Source: Pseudomonadota bacterium (GTDB lineage: Bacteria; Myxococcota_A; UBA796; SXON01). From it: a DNA stretch of 6,186 nucleotides. This document shows positions 1 through 5,034 of the stretch, piece by piece (position 1 is the first letter of the stretch; every line of letters starts with the position of its first letter). The stretch spans positions 1 to 6,186 of the forward strand of contig SXOM01000113.1 of assembly GCA_005776735.1 (NCBI GenBank). The letters run 5' to 3'. The notes under the pieces are model-generated. The model had not been told where the DNA came from, did no database searches, and saw only the letters and a list, made by a program, of their open reading frames with translations. Position numbers and translations under genes: made by a program.

Positions 1-215
1 ATACGCCGTGGCTCAAAGAACTGGCTGCGTGCTCCGGCACTACAGCAGCACTGGCTCCTTACGGCACAAACGCATGGGCTTATGGCGGTTTAGCGCGCGA
101 GTGCGTAGTCTTGGGTCCCTGTTCAATTGATCAGGCGCATGGAGTTGAAGAGTGGGTGGCGATCAGCGAGCTTTCGAAGTTGGCCCGGATATATTCGCAA
201 TGGTGGGGCATCTAG
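1..215 (+). CDS. M20 family metallopeptidase / ArgE-DapE-like deacetylase, C-terminal fragment
   Basis: This is the 3' end of a gene that starts outside the window. The frame opens at base 3 and ends at TAG 213-215, giving about 70 residues. The tail has the pattern G-T-N-A-W-A-Y-G-G, then V-V-L-G-P-C-S-I-D-Q-A-H-G-V-E-E-W-V. This matches the end of the catalytic domain of M20 deacetylases (acetylornithine deacetylase, succinyl-diaminopimelate desuccinylase and related amidohydrolases). In that family the G-P-G-x-x-x-x-A-H-x-x-D-E-x-V block supplies the last metal-binding histidine, here the H of Q-A-H. Two departures are visible: Cys where the second Gly of GPG is usual, and Glu-Glu where Asp-Glu is usual. 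Members hydrolyse N-acyl amino acids with a dinuclear zinc or cobalt centre in the cytoplasm, but the exact substrate cannot be read from the tail. Codon use (TTA, ATA, ACA, GCA) and ~56% GC differ sharply from the rest of the window. A plus-strand oxidoreductase start follows after 41 bp, so the two were probably one operon in the source genome. Confidence 0.8.
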   Translation, partial: TPWLKELAACSGTTAALAPYGTNAWAYGGLARECVVLGPCSIDQAHGVEEWVAISELSKLARIYSQWWGI

Positions 216-256
216 CTGTTTTGCTATCGATGCCAAAGTTATAAGTTGAGGCAATT

Positions 257-511
257 ATGAAACCAGTGCGTATCGGAGTGGTGGGCGTGGGTAACTTTGG
301 GCGGCTGCATGCGCGCACACTGGCGGGGCTTGCGGAAGCAGAACGTCCGCCCGACCCAGCGGCCGGTCTCGGCGCGCCCGCCATCGGGCCTTGTCGCCCT
401 ACCCTCCGCGCAGGCCCGCGAGGCGCGCGAGGATCGCGCGATTGGCCGCCACCGGCCCGCCCGCCAGCCAGTCCGGCCGATCGGGAAGCTCGCCGCGGGG
501 GTGGTGGTTGA
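257..511 (+). pseudogene. Gfo/Idh/MocA family oxidoreductase, N-terminal fragment cut at ~344
   Basis: ATG 257 has a good Shine-Dalgarno sequence, GAGG at 248-251, five bases upstream. The first ~29 residues are a textbook Gfo/Idh/MocA start: a beta strand (V-R-I-G-V-V), then the Rossmann dinucleotide motif G10-V-G12-N-F-G15, then R-L-H-A-R-T-L-A-G-L-A-E-A-E. The family next expects a strand such as L-V-A-L-V-D, which ends in an acidic residue that holds the NAD(P) ribose. Instead, from about base 344 the frame runs into Pro/Arg/Ala-rich translation of unrelated GC-rich DNA and stops at 509-511, giving 84 residues in place of the usual 320-400. Only about 257-343 is therefore real coding sequence, and the rest of the frame is antisense to a hydrolase gene. 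Members oxidise sugars, inositols or related polyols with NAD(P). No cofactor-binding half or catalytic K/H motif remains, so the product cannot be functional. Its upstream neighbour is an M20 deacetylase tail on the same strand. Confidence 0.75.
338..350. other. Sequence junction between a ~56% GC segment and the GC-rich genome
   Basis: Homology to the oxidoreductase family ends after the Glu codon at 341-343. From here GC content climbs; the line 361-420 is about 82% GC. No insertion-sequence ends, tRNA, or target-site duplication are visible at the boundary, and the stop codon of the facing minus-strand hydrolase is only ~55 bp away. The exact base is uncertain by several nucleotides. It could be a genomic rearrangement, the edge of transferred DNA, or a chimeric contig, and the sequence alone does not decide. 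Confidence 0.6.
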
Positions 512-1244
512 GCTGCCGCCACGCCGCCCCCGATGCCGCGAGCATCATCCGCCGGGCGTGGCGCAGCTCGTCGGGCTGCGCGTGGTCCGGCAGGGCCTGC
601 AGGCGTACGTACCCGCACCGGAGCGCCCGGGCGTGACGCACCGCTTCGCGGGGGGCCCAGTAGCCGTCGTCGTCGAGCGCGTGCCCCGCCGCGGGCACCA
701 TGCGTGTACCCCCCGCGGTGATGATCTCGCGGTCGCACGGGCCCTCCCAGTCCAAGAGCCAGTCGACCGGCAACTCCGGCCAGCGGGCCAGCGCCCCCGC
801 CGCGGCAGCGAGGCCGAGCGACAGGGCCAACACCCCCACCCGGCCCGTGCAGCCCGGATCGGCCGCGACCGCGCGGATCGCCACCCGGACGTCGTCCTGG
901 TGCTCGGGCCCCCCGAAGTCCTCCTCGCCCCAGCTCCCGCCGCGACCGGCGGGGTCGTGCACGAGCACGACGAACCCTTGACGCGCGAGCTCGGCGGCAC
1001 CCACGACCGCCCCCGTACCGGCGAGGGACTCGAGCCCCTGGTGGATGGCGGGCGAGACCACGAGCCCCGGATGGGGGCCGCCCTCTCGAGGGCGCCACGT
1101 GCGGGCCTGGAGGCGGTAGCCCGCGGTCGAGACCAGCTCCGCGGGGGCCTCCACGACCTCGCCGGCGTGGCGGAGCTCCCGCGCCCGGCGGAACATCGCC
1201 ATGCCGCGCCACCGCGCTGCGCCGACGACGTCGACCGGCTTCAT
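399..1244 (-). CDS. Alpha/beta hydrolase fold protein
   Basis: 281 residues, from ATG 1244-1242 to TAG 401-399. The start overlaps the TGA of the upstream CotH gene as ATGA, so translation is probably coupled; no strong separate Shine-Dalgarno is seen. The order of elements fits the alpha/beta hydrolase fold. Strand P-G-L-V-V-S-P-A (59-66) leads into a likely oxyanion region. Next is F-V-V-L-V-H-D-P-A-G-R-G-G-S-W-G (91-106), the D-x-x-G-x-G-x-S-x-G signature common in S9/S15-like and dienelactone-type hydrolases. A nucleophile elbow A-L-S142-L-G follows, with Ala at the first Gly of GxSxG. Asp220 (in L-P-D-H-A-Q-P-D) after a late strand and His247/His248 (L-N-H-H-P) near the end are the most likely triad partners. 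I infer the triad from order and spacing. A D-W-E-G-P-C-D-R segment (165-172) may shape the pocket. There is no signal peptide or membrane segment, so a cytoplasmic place is likely. It could be an esterase, peptidase or acyltransferase, and the substrate is unknown. Nothing coding lies in the ~54 bp between its stop and the junction. Confidence 0.75.
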   Translation of the reverse strand: MKPVDVVGAARWRGMAMFRRARELRHAGEVVEAPAELVSTAGYRLQARTWRPREGGPHPGLVVSPAIHQGLESLAGTGAVVGAAELARQGFVVLVHDPAGRGGSWGEEDFGGPEHQDDVRVAIRAVAADPGCTGRVGVLALSLGLAAAAGALARWPELPVDWLLDWEGPCDREIITAGGTRMVPAAGHALDDDGYWAPREAVRHARALRCGYVRLQALPDHAQPDELRHARRMMLAASGAAWRQLNHHPRGELPDRPDWLAGGPVAANRAILARLAGLRGG

Positions 1245-2458
1245 CGGCCGCGCGCCGCCGCCCACGCGTCGAGGTACGCGCGGCGCGTGGGCAGGAACGT
1301 ACGCAGGTCCTCGACCCAGTAGAGGTAGGTGGCGTCGTCGTAGTAGCGGTGTGGGTCGTGGGCGCCCCACGGCTCGGTCTGCTCCACCCACGCCGCGTAC
1401 TGCGCCTGCATCTCGTCGTCGCCGTAGAGCTCGCTCAACGCCGCCACCCGGTCCACGTACCGGTCCTCCCACTCGCGATCGGACCGCAAGAACGCCATGT
1501 GAGGGGTGTAGGTCGGGTACCAGATGAGGCCGGGATCGGTGTCGGCGCCGATCCAGTCGAAGGTGCCGTCCTTGTCCCAGGGGATCCACAAGAACCCGCG
1601 CTCGGGGTGGTCGTACAGGTAGTAGTTGTGGCCGCAACACCAGTAGCCGTCCCCGTCGGGGAGCACCGCCTCGGCCGCCCACTCGTCGATCCACTGCTCG
1701 GGGTCGCCGAGCGCGGTGGTGGACGCCGGGTCGTAGCTTGCCCAGAACGCCTCGATGCGCGTGGTGTCCACGTCTTCGCCTTCGTGATTGTCCAGCACCG
1801 TCCCATACTTCCACAAATCACCGTCCGCGGCGTCGTCCCCGAAGGTGCGCTCGAGGAATTCGTGGTCCATCTCCTCCATGTTGGCGTACAAGCCGTAGTA
1901 CTCGCCGTTGACGGTGAGCGCGGCGTTGTTGGTGCACGCCCCCTGGAGGCCCGCGCGGAACAAGAACCAGTTGGCGAGCCGGTTCTTGAGGACCGTCGGC
2001 TCGTAGTAGGGCGCGTCGAGGGCGACCTTTCGTTGGCCCTTGTAGCGGGCCGCTTCGTCCACCTCGTTGAAGGCGATGACGAACTGCATCTTCTCGCCCG
2101 CCCAGCAGCAGGAGTTGTTGCCCTTGAGGCGGATCATCGTGTCGGGGACCTCGACGCCGTCGACCAAGAGTCGGGAGATCGGGTGGTAGTCCTTGGTGCC
2201 GTCGGCGGTGCGCCACTGGGTCTCGAGGATGTGCCACTCGTCGACGTCGATCTCGACCTCGTACTCGACGACGTGGTCCTGGTCGAAGAGCGACGAGCAC
2301 CCCCACTCGTCCTTGGGCTCGTCCGGGTCGTCGTCTTCGGTCGCCGTGCCGCCGGGGAGGCGGTTCGGGTCGGCGGGGCCGGCGTCCTCGGGCACGTCGG
2401 TGCCGATGGGGATCGTGGCCACCGCGCACGCCCCGACGCCCAGCACCAAAGCGATCAC
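1241..2458 (-). CDS. CotH kinase family protein, probable exported or lipid-anchored protein
   Basis: 405 residues from GTG 2458-2456, overlapping the TGA of the upstream lipoprotein gene as GTGA. The CotH domain covers about residues 57-305: L-F-D-Q-D-H-V-V-E-Y-E-V-E-I at its start, M-I-R-L-K-G-N-N-S (108-116), L-K-N-R-L-A-N-W (157-164), G-E-Y-Y-G-L-Y-A-N-M-E-E-M (185-197), N-Y-Y-L-Y (278-282) and W-D295-K-D297-G-T-F. The latter two match the Asn and Asp positions that bind metal/ATP in this kinase fold. Bacillus CotH phosphorylates spore-coat proteins CotB and CotG; related proteins occur widely outside spore formers, where substrates are mostly unknown. The N-terminus V-I-A-L-V-L-G-V-G-A-C is a short hydrophobic stretch ending in a lipobox-like V-G-A-C (Cys11), followed by an acidic linker (21-50). 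This suggests a lipoprotein, but the signal is unusually short and lacks a basic n-region. Six further Cys (54, 117, 118, 175, 274, 275) could form disulfides outside the cytoplasm. Starts at TTG 2449 or GTG 2446 are alternatives, because GAGGTGATC lies just ahead of them. The C-terminal ~100 residues, rich in Trp/Tyr/Asp, are unassigned. Confidence 0.85.
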   Translation of the reverse strand: MIALVLGVGACAVATIPIGTDVPEDAGPADPNRLPGGTATEDDDPDEPKDEWGCSSLFDQDHVVEYEVEIDVDEWHILETQWRTADGTKDYHPISRLLVDGVEVPDTMIRLKGNNSCCWAGEKMQFVIAFNEVDEAARYKGQRKVALDAPYYEPTVLKNRLANWFLFRAGLQGACTNNAALTVNGEYYGLYANMEEMDHEFLERTFGDDAADGDLWKYGTVLDNHEGEDVDTTRIEAFWASYDPASTTALGDPEQWIDEWAAEAVLPDGDGYWCCGHNYYLYDHPERGFLWIPWDKDGTFDWIGADTDPGLIWYPTYTPHMAFLRSDREWEDRYVDRVAALSELYGDDEMQAQYAAWVEQTEPWGAHDPHRYYDDATYLYWVEDLRTFLPTRRAYLDAWAAARGR

Positions 2459-2461
2459 CTC
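2453..2461 (-). promoter_or_regulatory. Strong Shine-Dalgarno overlapping the stop/start of two genes
   Basis: On the minus strand GAGGTGATC matches nine bases of the classical extended Shine-Dalgarno (AAGGAGGTGATC). It contains the TGA stop of the lipoprotein gene and the GTG at 2458 annotated as the CotH start. If this site binds the ribosome, the natural initiation points are TTG 2449 (8 bases after GAGG) or GTG 2446 (11 bases after), not GTG 2458. Those starts would remove three or four residues from an already short signal sequence, so the true start is unsettled. Confidence 0.45.
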
Positions 2462-3747
2462 GGGACGCTCGTGGCGTGCACGACCAGGCGGTAGAAGTAG
2501 CCTTCGCCCCACGCCGTCGGGTCGACCGACCGGACCGTGAGCGTGTAGTCGCCGGCCGGCACCTTGGTGTCGGTGACCAACGACGGGTCGACGACCCCAT
2601 CGGACGCCGCGCGGGCGATGATCGCGCCGTCGTGGACCAGCTCGATGTCGCCGTGCAGCAGGCCGCCGTAGTACAAACTGCCGAACGCCACCTCGAGGTA
2701 CGCGTCTTCGGTGGTGGTGAAGGTGTACGCGTCGGCGTCCTCCATGCCGCCCATGCGACCCTCGACGCCGCCTGCGAACCAGGAGCCCGCGTCGGGCTCC
2801 TGGTCGTACAAGGGGATCGTCTCGGCGCCGGCGGCATCGTTGTTGGGCTCGACCTCGCGGGTGTACCCGAAGCCCTCTTCGTAGTTGGCTGCGAAAAGCC
2901 ACATCCCCACGTGGTCCCCGGCGCTGCCCGAGGTGTCGCGTACCGCGAGCTCGTACTGGATGCCCATCGGCGCGGCGAGCTGCGCGAGGTGGTCGCCGCC
3001 GACCGCGCCGGCGCTCAAGACCAAGGTGGCCTCGTCGTCGTAGACCTCCACCGCCGGTGCGTAGGGGCTCGATTCGATGTGGCCCGCGGCGTAGACGGCG
3101 AGCGTGCCGTCGGTGTGGCCGAGGAGCAGCTTGATGTAGTCGACGTCGCCCGCTTCTTCGGCGCGCACCGGGATCGCGTACCAGGAGTTGGGCGTGTCCA
3201 TCCCGTACTCGAGGTCGATGGCCAGCAGGCTGTCGGGCTCGTCGGGGACGCTCGACGGCGTCAAGAACGTCACCTCGTATCCGGTGGTCTCCACCGTGCG
3301 CGGGCTCCCGTCGAAGACGCCCTGGTCGGTGACCCGCACGTAGTAGTCGCCGTCGGCGGGGAAGAACCCGAAGCAGACCGTGTCGTACACGCTCACGTCG
3401 CCCACCGGGTGGTCGTCTTCCCACGCGATGCGGGTGAGCGCCGCGTCGAAGACCTCGACCACCGTGTCGAGCGAGTCGTCGCTGGCCTTCTCGTCGTCGT
3501 TGACCACCTGGATGCGGAAGTGCTGCCCGGCGGTGCCGGCCACCTTCCACCAGTCTTCGTCCGCGTCGTAGAGCGTGTCGCCCCGCGGGTCTTCGAGGAG
3601 CAGCTCCACCGCGTGCTCCGGATCGTCGGCGTCCTCGATCGGGCCGGTGTCGCCCCCGGAGTCGTCGGTGTCGCCGTCGTCGGTGTCGTCGGGGTCGTCG
3701 GTGGGGGTGGAGCACCCGAGGAGCGCCAGGAGCCAGAGCGTACGCAT
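2455..3747 (-). CDS. Putative lipoprotein with Asp-rich linker and PPC-like beta-sandwich domains
   Basis: 430 residues from ATG 3747-3745 to TGA 2457-2455. M-R-T-L-W-L-L-A-L-L-G-C is a very short lipoprotein signal with lipobox L-L-G-C (Cys12), a style common in Myxococcota lipoproteins. An Asp/Thr/Gly linker (13-45) follows, likely a spacer from the membrane. The rest reads as three similar beta-rich units, about 46-162, 170-288 and 297-427. The first and last resemble bacterial pre-peptidase C-terminal (PPC) domains: D-E-D-W-W-K-V then A-D-G-D-Y-Y-V-R-V-T in the first, and E-V-E-P-N-N-D, D-A-D-A-Y-T-F and V-P-A-G-D-Y-T-L-T-V in the last. The middle unit keeps the pattern (V-E-V-Y-D, then Y-E-L-A-V-R-D) but is more diverged. 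PPC domains are non-catalytic modules of secreted proteins that bind surfaces or matrix, and no enzyme domain is visible. It is the first gene of a three-gene operon and is strongly acidic. An in-frame ATG at 3771 would add eight residues (M-F-G-G-Y-T-P-P) and give a signal of more normal length; neither start has a good Shine-Dalgarno. Confidence 0.75.
   Translation of the reverse strand: MRTLWLLALLGCSTPTDDPDDTDDGDTDDSGGDTGPIEDADDPEHAVELLLEDPRGDTLYDADEDWWKVAGTAGQHFRIQVVNDDEKASDDSLDTVVEVFDAALTRIAWEDDHPVGDVSVYDTVCFGFFPADGDYYVRVTDQGVFDGSPRTVETTGYEVTFLTPSSVPDEPDSLLAIDLEYGMDTPNSWYAIPVRAEEAGDVDYIKLLLGHTDGTLAVYAAGHIESSPYAPAVEVYDDEATLVLSAGAVGGDHLAQLAAPMGIQYELAVRDTSGSAGDHVGMWLFAANYEEGFGYTREVEPNNDAAGAETIPLYDQEPDAGSWFAGGVEGRMGGMEDADAYTFTTTEDAYLEVAFGSLYYGGLLHGDIELVHDGAIIARAASDGVVDPSLVTDTKVPAGDYTLTVRSVDPTAWGEGYFYRLVVHATSVPR
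3649..3699 (-). repeat. Low-complexity GAC/GAT-rich tract coding an Asp-rich linker
   Basis: On the plus strand this is a run of GTCGTCGGTGTC-like units. On the coding strand it gives residues 17-33 of the lipoprotein, where 10 of 17 residues are Asp, mixed with Thr, Gly, Pro and Ser. The near-triplet repetition makes it a probable site of length variation by slippage. Such acidic spacers typically follow the lipidated Cys of surface lipoproteins. Confidence 0.6.
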
Positions 3748-3753
3748 CGGCGG

Positions 3754-3759
3754 AGTATA
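3754..3759 (-). promoter_or_regulatory. Possible -10 box for the minus-strand operon, suggesting a leaderless transcript
   Basis: The minus strand reads TATACT here, five of six matches to TATAAT, in an otherwise GC-rich 73-bp gap between divergent genes. It lies only six bases before ATG 3747, so transcription would begin at or next to the start codon, in keeping with the missing Shine-Dalgarno. No TTGACA-like box is found at 16-18 bp. GCGACA at 3785-3790 (minus strand) is too far away, with a 25-bp spacer. GTATAC is itself a palindrome, so it could also be a protein site. Confidence 0.3.
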
Positions 3760-3820
3760 CCCACCAAACATGGCGGCGGGGGCTTGTCGCCGAGCGGGGC
3801 GGTGTCTACACGGCGCGGCC

Positions 3821-4807
3821 ATGCGCGCACTCACCGGCATCAAGCCGACCGCGACCCCGCACATCGGCAACCTGCTCGGCATGATCGAGCCGGCGCTCCG
3901 CCTGCAGGACACGCACGACGCCTACTACTTCATCGCCGACTACCACGCGCTCACGACGCTTCACGATCGCGAGAAGATGCGGCAGTACTCGCGCGAGGTA
4001 GCGGCCACCTGGCTCGCGCTCGGGCTCGATCCGGCGCGCACGGTGCTCTTCGCGCAGTCCGACGTGCCCGAGGTGGCCGAACTCGCCTGGCTCCTGGCGT
4101 GCGTCACCGGCGTGGGCGCGCTCGAGCGGGCGCACGCCTACAAGGCGGCGCAGGAGGCGGGGAAGGACATCAACGTGGGCACGTTCTTCTACCCGGTGCT
4201 CATGGCGGCCGACATCCTGGCCTACGACAGCGACCATGTCCCGGTGGGAAAGGACCAGAAGCAGCACGTCGAGATGGCGCGCGACATGGCCCTGGCGTTC
4301 AACCACCGGTTCGGCGAGGTGTTCGTGGTGCCCGAGCCGCTCATCCGCGACGAGGTGGCCACCATTCCCGGCCTCGACGGCCGCAAGATGTCCAAGTCCT
4401 ACGGCAACGCGGTCGAGGTGTGGTTGCCCAGCAAGCAGCTCCGCAAGAAGCTCATGGGCATCGTGACCGACAGCAAGGGCGTCGACGACGTCAAGGACCC
4501 CGACACCTGCAACGTCTTCTCGCTCTACAAGCTCTTCGCCACGCCCGACCAGGTGGCGGCGCTCGCGGCACGGTACCGCGCGCCGGGCCTCGGCTACGGG
4601 CACGCCAAGCAGGAGCTGTTCGAGGTGGTGGACGCCCAGCTCGCCCCGGCGCGCGAGCGCTACGAGGCGCTGTTGGCGGAACCCGACCGGCTCGACGCTG
4701 TCTTGGCCGACGGTGCGCACCGTGCCCGTCGCCTCGCGCTCTCGGTCCTCGGACGTGCCCGCGACGCCTGTGGCCTCGGCCGCGCGCCGCGCTGGGGCGC
4801 CCCCTGA
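3821..4807 (+). CDS. trpS: Tryptophan--tRNA ligase (tryptophanyl-tRNA synthetase)
   Basis: 328 residues, the normal length for bacterial TrpRS (about 325-340). The enzyme activates tryptophan with ATP and charges tRNA-Trp in the cytoplasm; it is a homodimeric class Ic synthetase. Visible motifs, in order, are T-G-I-K-P-T-A-T-P-H14-I-G-N (HIGH-type signature), Y-P-V-L-M-A-A-D131-I-L-A-Y (tryptophan-site Asp), P-V-G-K-D-Q-K-Q-H-V-E (143-151) and K189-M-S-K-S193 (KMSKS loop). The tail R-A-R-D-A-C-G-L-G is the usual C-terminal helix end. The sequence style (A-D-Y-H-A-L-T, D-V-P-E-V-A-E-L, R-A-H-A-Y-K-A) resembles the version found in Pseudomonas and Xanthomonas more than the Bacillus form. ATG 3821 is chosen because the family begins at M-x-x-x-T-G-I. 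An in-frame ATG at 3770 would add 17 residues without homology. No clear Shine-Dalgarno is present. It is divergent from the lipoprotein operon and carries its own promoter or none that I can see. All catalytic motifs are intact. Confidence 0.97.
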   Translation: MRALTGIKPTATPHIGNLLGMIEPALRLQDTHDAYYFIADYHALTTLHDREKMRQYSREVAATWLALGLDPARTVLFAQSDVPEVAELAWLLACVTGVGALERAHAYKAAQEAGKDINVGTFFYPVLMAADILAYDSDHVPVGKDQKQHVEMARDMALAFNHRFGEVFVVPEPLIRDEVATIPGLDGRKMSKSYGNAVEVWLPSKQLRKKLMGIVTDSKGVDDVKDPDTCNVFSLYKLFATPDQVAALAARYRAPGLGYGHAKQELFEVVDAQLAPARERYEALLAEPDRLDAVLADGAHRARRLALSVLGRARDACGLGRAPRWGAP

Positions 4808-4814
4808 ATCACGA

Positions 4815-4858
4815 CTTGCCGCGCTCTGCAAGTCCGCGCTGTGCAAAAATGCGGCAAG
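4815..4858 (+). repeat. Inverted repeat after trpS with alternative GCAAG partners
   Basis: CTTGCCGC at 4815-4822 pairs perfectly with GCGGCAAG at 4851-4858 across a 28-base loop. The first five bases can instead pair with GCAAG at 4828-4832 (8-base loop), and a further GCAAG lies at 4870-4874. No U-tract follows, so it is a weak candidate for an intrinsic trpS terminator. It may be a Rho-dependent 3' structure, a protein operator, or chance. It begins seven bases after the trpS stop. Confidence 0.35.
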
Positions 4859-4887
4859 GACCGAGCCCGCAAGGCAACCCCCCGCCA

Positions 4888-4932
4888 CTTGACAAGCTCT
4901 TGACAATCCGTCGTCGTGGATGCTCCTATTAA
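4888..4932 (+). promoter_or_regulatory. Putative sigma-factor gene promoter with tandem TTGACA boxes
   Basis: Two exact copies of CTTGACAA lie at 4888-4895 and 4899-4906, 11 bp apart, about one helical turn. Each contains a perfect -35 hexamer, TTGACA (4889-4894 and 4900-4905). The AT-rich patch CCTATTAA at 4925-4932 is the best nearby -10 region. With the second box, TCCTAT (4924-4929) gives an 18-bp spacer but only three of six matches, and TATTAA (4927-4932) gives four of six with a 21-bp spacer. The leader to ATG 5035 would be roughly 95 bases. The second copy may be an activator or alternative -35 site. The rest of 4808-5034 shows no gene. Confidence 0.45.
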
Positions 4933-5034
4933 CCTCGGCCGGGCATCGTGCTCCGACCCCCTCGTCCCGCCTCCTGGAATATCCCCGCTCTCCCGACCCT
5001 TAGATCCGCCCCACACCTCGTTCCCTGGTGATCC

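Noticed and set aside
300..420. Insertion sequence, integrase site or tRNA at the junction
   Set aside because: I found no terminal inverted repeats, transposase fragment, flanking direct repeat or tRNA-like cloverleaf on either side.
163..1212. Long minus-strand frame of 349 codons spanning the junction
   Set aside because: It is Arg/Gly/Pro-rich with no family resemblance, lies out of frame over the alpha/beta hydrolase gene, and crosses the composition break. It is a typical GC-rich shadow.
2459..3715. N-terminal extension of the CotH frame giving an 824-residue protein
   Set aside because: The extension is Arg/Gly-rich out-of-frame translation of the PPC lipoprotein gene. The real CotH domain begins near residue 57 of the 405-residue form.
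3770..3820. 17-residue N-terminal extension of TrpRS from ATG 3770
   Set aside because: The family starts right at M-x-x-x-T-G-I, and the extra residues (Ala/Gly/Arg/Cys) match nothing.
2476..4932. 818-codon plus-strand frame antisense to the lipoprotein gene and overlapping trpS
   Set aside because: It is low-complexity Val/Arg/Gly/Ala translation from the opposite strand of a real gene and a wrong frame of trpS. No motifs are present.
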